From contig NZ_JAIMBW010000001.1 in NCBI RefSeq assembly GCF_019195455.1, positions 2,604,001 to 2,668,000 on the forward strand: a DNA stretch of 64,000 nucleotides, in the 5' to 3' direction. The translations under genes and the position numbers were made by a program. The DNA is from Gymnodinialimonas phycosphaerae (lineage in GTDB: Bacteria > Pseudomonadota > Alphaproteobacteria > Rhodobacterales > Rhodobacteraceae). The notes below the pieces were generated by a model. It had not been told where the DNA came from. It saw only the letters and a program-made list of their open reading frames with translations, and did not search any database. Below, piece after piece: positions 1-8,046 of the stretch (its first letter is position 1; the number at the start of each line of letters is the position of its first letter).

Positions 1-108
1 GCCTATCTGGCGGAGTTGGTGGGCACGGGACGGTTGCGCGAAAACGAAGCCTTTGAGGTCGCCCACGACCTGACCTATCGCCTCGCCAAAGAGGCGTACC
101 GCCTATGA
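1..108 (+). CDS. uxaC: Glucuronate isomerase, C-terminal end (partial)
   Basis: Only the last 35 codons are present, ending in a tail with LRENEAFEVA and LAKEAYRL, which matches the C-terminus of the UxaC family (D-glucuronate to D-fructuronate, cytoplasmic). The TGA stop overlaps the ATG of the fructuronate reductase gene by four bases (ATGA), so the two are translationally coupled and form consecutive steps of one pathway. The identification rests on a short tail plus strong context; the rest of the gene lies outside the window. Confidence 0.75.
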   Translation, partial: AYLAELVGTGRLRENEAFEVAHDLTYRLAKEAYRL

Positions 109-1547
109 AACCGCCGCGACTGACGCGCACCGGCGATGCCGCCCCCCCGGGCATCGTACATTTCGGCCCCGGCGCGTTCTTCCGCGCCCATCTGGCCCCC
201 TATACTGATGAGGCCCTGCAGGCCGCAGGCGGCGATTGGGGGATTGTCGCGGTCTCGCTGAAAAGCCCCACCGCCCGGGATCAATTAGCCCCTCAGGGCG
301 GCGTCTACACCTCCGTCGCCCTCGCGGCAGATGGGATGGCGCCAAAGGTCATTTCCGCCATCACCGACGTTCTTGTTGCGCCGGAAGACCCCGACGCGGT
401 CATCGATGTGCTGGCAGACCCAGCAATCCGAATTGTATCCCTGACGATCACCGAAAAGGGCTATGGCTATGATCCGGCAACCGGCGGCCTTGATCCCGCT
501 CATCCAGACATCGCCCATGACTTGTCCAATCCAAATTTCCCGACATCTGCCATCGGATTCATCGTGGCGGGGCTAGAAGTGCGGCGCCAATCCGACACGC
601 CGCCCTTTGCCGTGCTGTCGTGCGACAACCTCCCGTCGAACGGCGCGCTGACCCGTGCCGTGACCCTGGATTTCGCGCGCCGCGTCTCCCCTGACATTGC
701 GGATTGGATAGCGGCCGAAGTCTCCTTCCCCTCCACGATGGTCGACCGCATCACACCCGCCACGACCGACGCGAACCGGGCGGCGCTTGTGGACCTCACC
801 GGCACCATGGATTCCGCCGCCGTCTTTCACGAACCCTTCCGCCAATGGGTGATCGAGGATGATTTCCCCACCGGGCGCCCCGAGTGGGAGGCAGCAGGCG
901 CGCAACTGGTGCGTAATGTCGAGGCCCATGAACTGATGAAACTGCGGTGTCTGAACGGCACCCATTCGGCGCTGGCCTACCTTGGCTATCTTGCGGGGTA
1001 CGAAACCATCGCCGACACCGTCGCGAACCCCAATTTCGCGCGGTTCTGCGAGGTTCTGTGGCGCGAAGAAATTACCCCAACGGTGCCCAAGCCGGAGGGC
1101 GAGGACCTGTCCGCCTATTGCGCCACCCTGATGCGACGCTACCGCGATCCGGCAATCCGGCATCGGACATGGCAGATCGCTATGGATGGCAGCCAGAAGT
1201 TGCCGCAGAGATTACTGGGAACAATCGCCGACACACTCGCGATGGGGCGCGTTCCGCACGGGCTCTGCCTCGCGGTGGCGGGATGGATGCGCTACGTGGG
1301 CGCGGTGGACGAGGACGGCCAGCCCATCGATGTGCGCGACCCTATGGCAGAGCGCTTGCAAGCGGCGGGAACGGTCGAGGCCTTGCTTGCGATACGAGAG
1401 ATATTTTCGGAGAATTTGGTCGTCCAGTCAGATTTCCGTGACGGCGTGCGGGCCGCCTACCGCGCCTTGGAGCGGGATGGCGCGCGTGCGACAGTGCGTG
1501 CTTTCGTGGCGGCGCACGAAAATGGGCTTGCGAACGATCAGGATTGA
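105..1547 (+). CDS. uxuB: D-mannonate oxidoreductase / fructuronate reductase (UxuB)
   Basis: A 480-residue member of the polyol-specific long-chain dehydrogenase family, which reduces D-fructuronate to D-mannonate with NADH. The N-terminus carries the nucleotide-binding start GIVHFGPGAFFRAH. Further in are TITEKGYGYDPATGGLD and the active-site block KLRCLNGTHSALAYLGYLAG, which includes the catalytic Lys, Asn and His of this family. The length is normal. It is coupled to uxaC upstream and converges on uxuA, so the isomerase, reductase and dehydratase that turn glucuronate into KDG lie side by side. Mannitol dehydrogenase is the main alternative in the same superfamily, but uxaC and uxuA next to it favour UxuB. 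Confidence 0.92.
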   Translation: MKPPRLTRTGDAAPPGIVHFGPGAFFRAHLAPYTDEALQAAGGDWGIVAVSLKSPTARDQLAPQGGVYTSVALAADGMAPKVISAITDVLVAPEDPDAVIDVLADPAIRIVSLTITEKGYGYDPATGGLDPAHPDIAHDLSNPNFPTSAIGFIVAGLEVRRQSDTPPFAVLSCDNLPSNGALTRAVTLDFARRVSPDIADWIAAEVSFPSTMVDRITPATTDANRAALVDLTGTMDSAAVFHEPFRQWVIEDDFPTGRPEWEAAGAQLVRNVEAHELMKLRCLNGTHSALAYLGYLAGYETIADTVANPNFARFCEVLWREEITPTVPKPEGEDLSAYCATLMRRYRDPAIRHRTWQIAMDGSQKLPQRLLGTIADTLAMGRVPHGLCLAVAGWMRYVGAVDEDGQPIDVRDPMAERLQAAGTVEALLAIREIFSENLVVQSDFRDGVRAAYRALERDGARATVRAFVAAHENGLANDQD

Positions 1548-1575
1548 GCCGGGCCCACAGGGCCAACACGTGGCG

Positions 1576-2724
1576 TCAGCCGCGCGCGGCGATGACACCG
1601 CGTAGCTCGGCCAAGCCACGAAGACGGCCGATCAGGGGATAGCCGGGATGGGTTTGACGGCCCGTATCGCTCAGCAGGTCATGGCCGTGATCGGGGCGGA
1701 AGGGAATGACGGTGTCGCGGCGGCTTTCCGCCTTCAACAACTCATCAATGACGGCGACCATGTCGGTGTCCCCCTCCAGATGCGCCGCTTCCTGAAAGGA
1801 CCCATCGGGGTCCTTGGCGACATTGCGCAGATGGGCGAAGGGGATGCGGTCGCCAAAGCGCCGGACGATATTTGGAAGGTCGTTCGCCGGGTTCGCCCCG
1901 AGAGAGCCAGTGCAAAGCGTCAACCCGTTTTCAGGCGTGTCCACGGCATCCAGAAGCCAGGCGATGTCGTCCGCGTCCGACACAATACGCGGAAGACCAA
2001 GAATATCGCGGGGCGGGTCATCTGGGTGGATGCCCATCGCCATGCCGAGGTCTTGCGCGGTCGGAATAACCTCTTCGAGAAACCGTTTGAGATTGGCCCG
2101 CAAGTCTGCGCGGGATAGGCCATCATACGCGCGCAGGGCGCTGCGCAGCTTTCGGATGTCGTAGCGATCATAGGCTCCAGGCAGGCCCGACATGACGGCG
2201 GCCAACAACTCGGCGTGTTGCGCCTCGGTCGCGCCCTCGAACCAGCTGCGGGCGGCGGCGAGCACCTCGGCACTGTAGGTATCCTCTGCACCGGCGCGCT
2301 TGACCATATGCACCTCGAACGCGGCCATCTTTGCGGCCTCGAACCGAAGGCAAGTACCGCCGCGCGGCAGGGGATGGGCAAGGTCGGTACGGGTCCAGTC
2401 CAACAACGGCATGAAGTTATAGCAGATTGTACGGACCCCGTTGGTCGCAAGGTTGGCCATGGATTGGCGATAATTGGCAAACAAGCCGCTTAGATCGCCC
2501 TCGCCGCGCTTGATCGCCTCATGGATGGGAAGGCTTTCGACCACGTCCCATGTGAAGCCTGCGTCCGTTATCTGTGCGTTGCGTGCGGCGATGGCCTCTG
2601 CGCTCCAGACCTCGCCATAGGGAATTTCGTGTAATGCCGTCACGATTCCGGCCGCGCCGGTTTGCGCAATCTCCGGCAATGTCAGCGCATCTAGGGACCC
2701 GAACCAACGCCACGTTTCCCGCAT
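1576..2724 (-). CDS. uxuA: Mannonate dehydratase
   Basis: The 382-residue protein dehydrates D-mannonate to 2-keto-3-deoxygluconate (KDG). It begins MRETWRWFG, the usual UxuA start, so I chose this ATG over one five codons upstream (2739). Family motifs visible are MGIHPDDPPRDILGLPR (metal/substrate loop), LTLCTGSLGANPANDLP and IPFAHLRNV. It is transcribed away from kdgF, and the 170 bp between them hold an operator-like inverted repeat. It converges on uxuB with a 28-bp gap. No KDG kinase or KDPG aldolase is in this locus, so KDG must be processed by genes elsewhere. Confidence 0.93.
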   Translation of the reverse strand: MRETWRWFGSLDALTLPEIAQTGAAGIVTALHEIPYGEVWSAEAIAARNAQITDAGFTWDVVESLPIHEAIKRGEGDLSGLFANYRQSMANLATNGVRTICYNFMPLLDWTRTDLAHPLPRGGTCLRFEAAKMAAFEVHMVKRAGAEDTYSAEVLAAARSWFEGATEAQHAELLAAVMSGLPGAYDRYDIRKLRSALRAYDGLSRADLRANLKRFLEEVIPTAQDLGMAMGIHPDDPPRDILGLPRIVSDADDIAWLLDAVDTPENGLTLCTGSLGANPANDLPNIVRRFGDRIPFAHLRNVAKDPDGSFQEAAHLEGDTDMVAVIDELLKAESRRDTVIPFRPDHGHDLLSDTGRQTHPGYPLIGRLRGLAELRGVIAARG

Positions 2725-2846
2725 TTCAACGCCCCTCATCGCTGTAAGACCCGAGATCGTTCATCGGGACCGAGCCGCACCCCTGCAACCCAGCACTCGC
2801 GCCAATGGCGCGCATGCCGACGCACATTCTACTTTCATTGTCCAAA

Positions 2847-2866
2847 CTGGTATACTATCATACCAG
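2847..2866. promoter_or_regulatory. Operator-like inverted repeat between uxuA and kdgF
   Basis: CTGGTATACTATCATACCAG has perfect 7-bp arms (CTGGTAT / ATACCAG) around a 6-bp centre. It sits in the divergent promoter region, about 120 bp from the uxuA start and 33 bp from the kdgF start. The TGGTATAC half resembles operators of FadR-subfamily GntR regulators of hexuronate genes (UxuR/ExuR-type TGGTATACCA). The same half-site recurs at 15106 and, as CTGGAATACTA, at 15127 and on the minus strand at 18619. I infer it is bound by the GntR protein encoded at 16550-17236. Confidence 0.65.
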
Positions 2867-2898
2867 ATAGGAAAAGCCCGGAATGAAAGAGTAGGACC

Positions 2899-3210
2899 AT
2901 GGCAGAATTCCCCATCGTGGAGGCGGGCAAAAACGTCACGCGTCAGGTGCTTGCAGATCATCCTGACCTGATGGTCGTGGCGTTCACGTTCGGCGCTGAA
3001 GGCGCGGAGGGCGCGCTACACAACCACGTCCACGTCCAGTCCACCTTCGTCGAAAGCGGGCGCTTTCGCTTCACGCTGGATGGCGAGCCGATGGAAATCG
3101 GCCCCGGGGATAGCTTCGTGATCCCCTCCAACGCGGTCCATGGCTGCGTGTGCTTGGAACCCGGGCGCCTCGTGGATTGCTTCACGCCCCGCCGCGACGA
3201 CTTTCTGTAA
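2899..3210 (+). CDS. kdgF: KdgF-like cupin, unsaturated uronate lineariser
   Basis: A 103-residue single-domain cupin. Metal-binding motif 1 is HNHVHVQSTFVESGRF, motif 2 is GDSFVIPSNAVHGC, and the C-terminus VDCFTPRRDDFL is the signature end of KdgF proteins. KdgF converts the 4,5-unsaturated monouronates released by lyases into the linear 5-keto-4-deoxyuronate. Its place directly before kduI and kduD, which take that product further, agrees with this role. It is first in a plus-strand operon and has a start-proximal GTAGG-type ribosome site. No signal peptide is seen, so it is cytoplasmic. Confidence 0.85.
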   Translation: MAEFPIVEAGKNVTRQVLADHPDLMVVAFTFGAEGAEGALHNHVHVQSTFVESGRFRFTLDGEPMEIGPGDSFVIPSNAVHGCVCLEPGRLVDCFTPRRDDFL

Positions 3211-3236
3211 CGCCCTGACCCTGCAAGGACGACCCC

Positions 3237-4064
3237 ATGACCCTGAAAACCGAGACGCGCTACGCCATTGATCCTGCCCACACCAAGACGCTCGACACCG
3301 AGGGGCTGCGCAGCCATTTCCACAAGGATGGGCTGTTCGCGGAGGGGGAGATCAACCTCGTCTACACGCACTATGACCGCTTGATCCTTGGCTCTGCCGT
3401 GCCGGGCGCGGGCACGCTGACGCTGGATCACATGGCAGAGACCGGGACGCCGAATTTCCTCGATCGCCGCGAGATGGGCATCTTGAACATCGGTGACACG
3501 GGACAGGTCAGCGTCGGCGGCGACACCCACACATTGGAGCGGGGTGAACTGCTCTACATCGGAATGGGTGCGGGCGCGGTAACATTCTCGGGCGCGGGTC
3601 GGTTCTATATCACCTCTTCGCCCGCCCACCGCACCTGCCCCACCAAGCTGATCAAACTGGACCAGGCGCGCCGGGTCGAGTTGGGATCTCGCGAGGCGGC
3701 CAATGAGCGGGTGATCATCCAATTCCTTCATCCTGAGGTTTGTGAGACCTGTCAGCTGTTGATGGGCTACACGCAGTTCGCGCCCGGGTCCTTGTGGAAC
3801 ACGATGCCCGCGCACCTGCACGATCGCCGGATGGAGGCCTACCTCTATTTCGACGTCCCCGAGGACGCACGCGTCTTCCACTTCATGGGCAAACCTGAAG
3901 AAACCCGGCATCTGGTGATGGCCAATGAAGAGGCCGTGATCTCTCCGCCGTGGTCGATTCACTGCGGTGCGGGCACCTCGGCCTATACGTTCTGCTGGAC
4001 GATGGCGGGCGACAACGTCGACTTCGCCGACATGGACATGGTCGGCATGGACGCATTGCGATGA
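3237..4064 (+). CDS. kduI: 5-keto-4-deoxyuronate isomerase
   Basis: The 275-residue protein isomerises 5-keto-4-deoxyuronate (DKI) to 2,5-diketo-3-deoxygluconate. The zinc-binding block MPAHLHDRRMEAYLYFDV and the closing PPWSIHCGAGTSAYTFCWTM, which ends with DNVDFADMDMV, are standard KduI sequence, and the length is standard. A ribosome site (AAGGACGACCCC) precedes the ATG. The stop overlaps kduD by four bases (ATGA). KduI/KduD handle products of glucuronate- or galacturonate-containing polymers; alginate-derived DEH is usually reduced by a different enzyme, so this argues for a non-alginate substrate. Confidence 0.95.
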   Translation: MTLKTETRYAIDPAHTKTLDTEGLRSHFHKDGLFAEGEINLVYTHYDRLILGSAVPGAGTLTLDHMAETGTPNFLDRREMGILNIGDTGQVSVGGDTHTLERGELLYIGMGAGAVTFSGAGRFYITSSPAHRTCPTKLIKLDQARRVELGSREAANERVIIQFLHPEVCETCQLLMGYTQFAPGSLWNTMPAHLHDRRMEAYLYFDVPEDARVFHFMGKPEETRHLVMANEEAVISPPWSIHCGAGTSAYTFCWTMAGDNVDFADMDMVGMDALR

Positions 4065-4786
4065 CCCCTTTCTCGCTGGACGGACAAACGGCGCTGGTGA
4101 CGGGGGCCAACACGGGCATCGGACAGGCGATTGCCGTGGCCATGGGTCGTGCCGGTGCCCATGTAATCTGTGCGGGGCGATCGTCGTGTGACGAGACGGT
4201 TGCCATGATCGAGAAGGCCGAGGCGCTGACGCTCGACTTTGCCGATCCAATGGCGGCAAAAGATGTGTTCGCCGCGCGCCGGGTCGATATCCTCGTCAAC
4301 AATGCGGGCATTATCCGGCGTGACGATATCGTCGATTTCTCCGAAGCCGATTGGGATGCCGTCCTGGACGTGAACCTGAAGGCCGCGTTCTTCACCTGCC
4401 AGGCATTCGCCCGCGCCGCCCTGCCACGCGGCGCCGGGAAGATCGTCAACATCGCGTCCCTGTTGTCGTTTCAAGGCGGCATCCGCGTACCAAGCTACAC
4501 CGCTTCCAAGCACGGGATTGCCGGGCTGACCAAGATCATGTGCAACGAGTGGGCGGCGAAGGGCATCAACGTCAACGCCATTGCACCGGGCTATATCGAG
4601 ACGAACAACACTGAGGCCCTGCGCGCAGACCCGGATCGCAACAAGGCCATTTTGGATCGCATCCCTGCGGGCCGCTGGGGCAAGGCCGATGACATCGCCG
4701 AGACGGCAGTGTTCCTGTCCTCGCCTGCGGCAAATTACATTCACGGCGCGGTGCTGAACGTGGACGGCGGGTGGCTGGCGCGCTAG
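4061..4786 (+). CDS. kduD: 2-deoxy-D-gluconate 3-dehydrogenase / DKII reductase
   Basis: A 241-residue classical short-chain dehydrogenase. It has the NAD-binding TGANTGIG, the structural NNAG motif, a catalytic Ser in NIASLLSFQGG and the YTASK active-site motif. KduD reduces 2,5-diketo-3-deoxygluconate to KDG, the point where this branch meets the UxuA branch. The start MTPFSLDGQTALVTG overlaps the kduI stop and is preferred over longer in-frame starts. The protein ends VDGGWLAR, typical of KduD. Specific KduD assignment relies on the coupling to kduI. Confidence 0.9.
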   Translation: MTPFSLDGQTALVTGANTGIGQAIAVAMGRAGAHVICAGRSSCDETVAMIEKAEALTLDFADPMAAKDVFAARRVDILVNNAGIIRRDDIVDFSEADWDAVLDVNLKAAFFTCQAFARAALPRGAGKIVNIASLLSFQGGIRVPSYTASKHGIAGLTKIMCNEWAAKGINVNAIAPGYIETNNTEALRADPDRNKAILDRIPAGRWGKADDIAETAVFLSSPAANYIHGAVLNVDGGWLAR

Positions 4787-4796
4787 GCTGACTAAC

Positions 4797-5333
4797 ATGG
4801 ACATCGTGTCGTTCGACAACCTTGAGGTCCCGCCGGATCTTAAAGCCTGTGCCGATGCGCTGCTGCGCGAGGCTAATGGGCAAGACGGCGACGCTGATGA
4901 TGTGGAAGTAGATACAGACGGCAACCCGCCGGAGGCTTACCGCGCGTTTCTGGCCGTGGACGCGTCCGGCAAAGTCGTCGGACACCTCGCCGCGTACATC
5001 CGGGGCGTGGACCAAGGCAGCGCTTCCATGACCGTCGGCATGATCGGCAACGTCGCGACGCGCAAGACCTTTCGGCGACGCGGGATCGCAAAGTCTTTGG
5101 TGGACGCGTCCCATCGGTACTTCCGGGATGCGGGGGCCCGGTTCTCGATACTGTTTGCCTACGATCTACCGGTCTATGTGTCCTATGGGTATCGGCTGAT
5201 GCGCGATCAGGTGACGTTCGTAGAGCGCGCCGCAGCGGTCAAGACGTGCGTCCTTCCCGGCAGTATGCTGTGCGAATTGACGACGCGCCCCCAGCGTGCG
5301 GGCACCGTCAATCTAACCGGACCCCCGGTATGA
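4797..5333 (+). CDS. GNAT-family N-acetyltransferase
   Basis: A 178-residue protein with a GNAT fold. The acetyl-CoA pyrophosphate-binding motif is in MIGNVATRKTFRRRGIAKSL (about residues 82-101), followed by a YRYFRDAGARFSILFAYDLP-like beta5 region and YVSYGYRLMRD. The start is only 10 bp after kduD, so it is very likely in the same transcript. The substrate is unknown. The C-terminus (RAGTVNLTGPPV) is not part of the fold. It is the first of three consecutive, dissimilar GNAT genes. Confidence 0.8.
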   Translation: MDIVSFDNLEVPPDLKACADALLREANGQDGDADDVEVDTDGNPPEAYRAFLAVDASGKVVGHLAAYIRGVDQGSASMTVGMIGNVATRKTFRRRGIAKSLVDASHRYFRDAGARFSILFAYDLPVYVSYGYRLMRDQVTFVERAAAVKTCVLPGSMLCELTTRPQRAGTVNLTGPPV

Positions 5334-5354
5334 GAGGCCGCGTGTGATGACCCC

Positions 5355-5795
5355 ATGATCCGCCCTGCGACACAGGATGATGTGGTCGCAATTGCAGACA
5401 TCTCGCGGCTTGCGCGCACAACGGCAATGCCTTGGCTGCCGGTTCTGCATGCCATTGAAGGGGACCGAAAGCTCTTCGACACCCGCGTGTTGCCGCAGGA
5501 CGATGTGGTCGTCGCCGAAACAGATGGCGTGATCGCGGGCTTCATGGCCCGCCACGGGGACTGGATCGAGCATCTTTATATCGCCCCCGCCCACCAGCGG
5601 CAGGGTTTGGGCGCAGCCTTCATCGCTCGCGCAAAGGCACAGGTGCCTTACCTGCAACTGTGGGTTTTCGCCAGAAACCACGCGGCGCAAACCTTCTACG
5701 CCGCCCACGGATTTGAAGAGGTCGAACGGACCGATGGGCAAAACAATGAAGAGAAGACCCCCGACATCCGCATGGAATGGCGTGCCCTCTCATGA
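5355..5795 (+). CDS. GNAT-family N-acetyltransferase
   Basis: A 146-residue small GNAT protein starting MIRPATQDDVVAIADISRLA. Motif A, LYIAPAHQRQGLGAAFIARA (about residues 75-94), contains the Q/RxxGxG/A acetyl-CoA loop. The C-terminal NHAAQTFYAAHGFEEVERT is the usual family end, as in RimI-like enzymes. It lies 21 bp after the previous GNAT gene and 30 bp before the next. The acceptor is unknown; small polyamine, antibiotic or peptide N-termini are all possible. Confidence 0.82.
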   Translation: MIRPATQDDVVAIADISRLARTTAMPWLPVLHAIEGDRKLFDTRVLPQDDVVVAETDGVIAGFMARHGDWIEHLYIAPAHQRQGLGAAFIARAKAQVPYLQLWVFARNHAAQTFYAAHGFEEVERTDGQNNEEKTPDIRMEWRALS

Positions 5796-5825
5796 CGTGT
5801 CATGCGTTGCCAGGGGAAAACCGTG

Positions 5826-6377
5826 ATGCCTGAACCCTACGATATTCGCCCAGAGGTCCGCCGGGACCACGTCGCAATCGACGCGGTTCACAATGCGGCG
5901 TTCGGCAGTGATGCTGACATCCCCGCCCTTGTCCGTGACCTGCGCGCCGCAGACGCGCCGTTCCCAACACTTTCCGTCGTGGCAACTCATGACGGGACGG
6001 CGGTCGGACACGTCATGGCGTCCCACGCGTGGCTCGACGGACCACGCGAGTTGATTGACGTCCTGGTCCTCAGCCCCCTTGGCGTGCATCCGGCGCACCA
6101 GCGCAAAGGGCTTGGCACCGCGTTGATAGCTGCGGTGCTGCGTGCCGCAGAGGGCAAAGGCGCGCCGATGGTTCTGTTGGAAGGCAGCCCCGGATACTAC
6201 GGCGCGCGTGGGTTTGAACCGGCAAGTGCGCAAGACATCCGCCGCCCATCCCTGCGCATCCCATCGCCCGCTTTCCAGGTGGCCACCCTGCCCGCCTACA
6301 CGCCGGATATGACCGGCACGTTTATCTACCGCGATGTACATTGGCGCCACGGGGTGGGTCTTTACAAGACGTCCTAG
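5826..6377 (+). CDS. GNAT-family N-acetyltransferase, YhbS-like
   Basis: A 183-residue GNAT protein. The start MPEPYDIRPEVRRDHVAID is chosen over an ATG eight codons earlier because it matches usual starts of this family. The acetyl-CoA loop is HPAHQRKGLGTALIAAVLRA and the beta6 region reads VLLEGSPGYYGARGFEPASA, both typical of the YhbS group of uncharacterised acetyltransferases. Its TAG stop is shared back-to-back with the TAG stop of the converging gene through a CTAG tetranucleotide at 6374-6377. Its substrate is unknown. Confidence 0.82.
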   Translation: MPEPYDIRPEVRRDHVAIDAVHNAAFGSDADIPALVRDLRAADAPFPTLSVVATHDGTAVGHVMASHAWLDGPRELIDVLVLSPLGVHPAHQRKGLGTALIAAVLRAAEGKGAPMVLLEGSPGYYGARGFEPASAQDIRRPSLRIPSPAFQVATLPAYTPDMTGTFIYRDVHWRHGVGLYKTS

Positions 6378-7042
6378 CCGAACAGCGAGACATCCGCATC
6401 CTTCATCGGCAACCCGTCAAAGGATTGCACGAAGATGCTGTGGCCGCCAAAAAGATCCGCGTCGTCAAAACAGAATTGCACCATTGCGCCAGTCACGGAC
6501 GCGCTGACAAGGCCGTTCGTTTGCTGAAATTCGGTCTTGGTCAGGAGGGGGCCGTCAACCTCTCGGTACGTCCCGTCACCGTTCGCTTCGTAGACCGAGC
6601 GCCAGTCATTATTGTACCGCTCCAGCAGGTGATCCGCCGCGATGGCGCTGGCCTCTGCTTCCAGAACTTCCAATGTCTTCCCAACCGTCTGCGCGATGAC
6701 GAGGCTGGTCTCAAGGTCCGGCCCGTCCGGATCGATGCGAAGGGGAACCGAGCGCCCATGCAACGGGATCGTCGCGATCAGGCATCCGGCTAGTTTGGGA
6801 TCTTTGACCAATGGTCCCAGCACTGGATCAACGCGCGAGGCTTCCCCGGACGCTCTGCCCGAGCGCCCCTTGGCGTTCGGCGATATCAATCGTTGGATCC
6901 ACGCTTTGAGTTTGTGCACGACATCCGCCTCTGAACCGATGGGTTGGCCCCAACCGAACAACATCCTGCCAATGATGTCGACATTTGTACCGGCACTGAA
7001 CGCGCTGTCCATGTACGCAGGCTGTCTGAGATGGCTGTGCAC
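6374..7042 (-). CDS. DUF2262-like protein with SDR-derived N-terminus
   Basis: The 222-residue protein (GTG start at 7042; an ATG at 7012 is possible) has a C-terminal region ending in FCFDDADLFGGHSIFVQSF and GLPMKDADVSLFG. That is the conserved end of DUF2262, a domain of unknown function found in proteins of unclear role. Residues 11-31 (DSAFSAGTNVDIIGRMLFGW) closely resemble the last 20 residues of the SDR encoded just upstream (DSAFMTGTNIDINGGMLFS). The N-terminus therefore looks like a captured SDR tail rather than DUF2262 sequence. Whether the chimera is expressed is uncertain; no good ribosome site is visible. Confidence 0.55.
   Translation of the reverse strand: MHSHLRQPAYMDSAFSAGTNVDIIGRMLFGWGQPIGSEADVVHKLKAWIQRLISPNAKGRSGRASGEASRVDPVLGPLVKDPKLAGCLIATIPLHGRSVPLRIDPDGPDLETSLVIAQTVGKTLEVLEAEASAIAADHLLERYNNDWRSVYEANGDGTYREVDGPLLTKTEFQQTNGLVSASVTGAMVQFCFDDADLFGGHSIFVQSFDGLPMKDADVSLFG
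6954..7010. repeat. 57-bp decayed duplicate of the SDR gene 3' end
   Basis: These 57 bp align without gaps to 7276-7332, the last 19 codons of the neighbouring SDR gene, with 44 of 57 identical bases by hand count. The similarity stops sharply on both sides. It encodes the N-terminal stretch of the DUF2262-like protein, in the same reading frame as in the SDR. Confidence 0.65.
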
Positions 7043-7271
7043 CGTCCGAGCAACAGTACAGCGTGTCCCTGCAGTCCCGCCGCTCCTGTTCCGGATCCGG
7101 GTCCTAGCCGAGCGTCCTTCAGGCCCGGCGTCGCGTTTCAGGACACTGACCCAGCGGATTGCCGACCACTATCACGCAAGGCCGCAACTATCGTTGGCCT
7201 GGGAATTGATCGAACTGATGGCCCAGGCGATAGGACGAACGGTGAAATCGCCTGGACCGTGGCTTTTCATA
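7043..7271. other. Non-coding gap with no recognised feature
   Basis: These 229 bp between the SDR stop and the start of the DUF2262-like gene hold no convincing reading frame, hairpin or repeat that I can see. Given the duplicated SDR tail next to it, it may be the scar of a rearrangement, but nothing here can be assigned. Confidence 0.4.
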
Positions 7272-8015
7272 TCAGCTGAACAGCATCCCGCCGTTGATGT
7301 CGATGTTGGTGCCGGTCATGAATGCGCTGTCCTCACAGGCAAGAAACAGGACGAGGTTCGCCACATCCATCGGCACGCCTTGCCGTTTCACGGGGGCGTT
7401 TGCCTCGAACGCGCGGCGGCCCGCGTCGGGTGTGTGGATGTTGTGGAAATCCGTATCGACCATGCCGGGGCACAGACCGTTGACGCGCACGTCCGGCCCA
7501 AGTTCCTTCGCCAAGCCCCGCGTCATCGTCATCACCGCGCCCTTGGAGGACGCATAAGCGACCGAGCCGGGGCCACCGCCATCACGCGCCGCTTGGCTGG
7601 CGAGGTTGACGATCGTGCCCTTACCCATGTGCGGGCCCACGGCCTTGACCATCAGGAAGGTACTGGTCACGTTCAGGGCCATCACGTCGTTCCAATGCTC
7701 CAGCGACATCTCGGCGAAGGTCTTGCGCGCGATCAGGCCGCCAGAGTTGTTGACCAGCACATCGACGGACCCGAATTCTTCAACCGTTTTCCCCACGAGC
7801 GTGTCCACGCCCTCTTGTGTGGTAAGATCGCCCTGCACGGCGATCGCCTTGCCGCCAGCGGCCGTGATTTCGGCCACTGTTTCGTCCGCGCCTTTGGAGC
7901 TTGCGAAGTAGTTTATCGCGACGTTCGCGCCTTCCGATGCCAGCAGGACAGCGCATGCGCGTCCAATGTCGCGCCCGCCGCCGGTGATGATTGCTGTTTT
8001 GCCCGCAAGTTTCAT
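7272..8015 (-). CDS. Short-chain dehydrogenase/reductase in the oligo-uronide operon
   Basis: A 247-residue classical SDR. It has the nucleotide-binding TGGGRDIG, an NNSG motif (VLVNNSGGL), catalytic Ser in NLASQAA, the YASSK motif, and the C-terminal MTGTNIDINGGMLFS. The residues after the second beta strand (NYFASSKGADET) suggest NADP(H) preference. It is the sixth gene of the minus-strand transporter operon, 31 bp after the lyase gene, with a good ribosome site (AAAGGAAAA). By position it should act on a lyase product or on the released keto-sugar acid; the exact substrate cannot be read from sequence. Confidence 0.85.
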   Translation of the reverse strand: MKLAGKTAIITGGGRDIGRACAVLLASEGANVAINYFASSKGADETVAEITAAGGKAIAVQGDLTTQEGVDTLVGKTVEEFGSVDVLVNNSGGLIARKTFAEMSLEHWNDVMALNVTSTFLMVKAVGPHMGKGTIVNLASQAARDGGGPGSVAYASSKGAVMTMTRGLAKELGPDVRVNGLCPGMVDTDFHNIHTPDAGRRAFEANAPVKRQGVPMDVANLVLFLACEDSAFMTGTNIDINGGMLFS

Positions 8016-8046
8016 GGTGTTTTCCTTTTGTTGTTACAGATCTGGC

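Noticed and set aside
2958..4259. 433-codon open frame on the minus strand
   Set aside because: It lies opposite kdgF, kduI and the start of kduD, has no recognisable domain and an Arg/His/Pro-rich composition typical of antisense frames in G+C-rich DNA.
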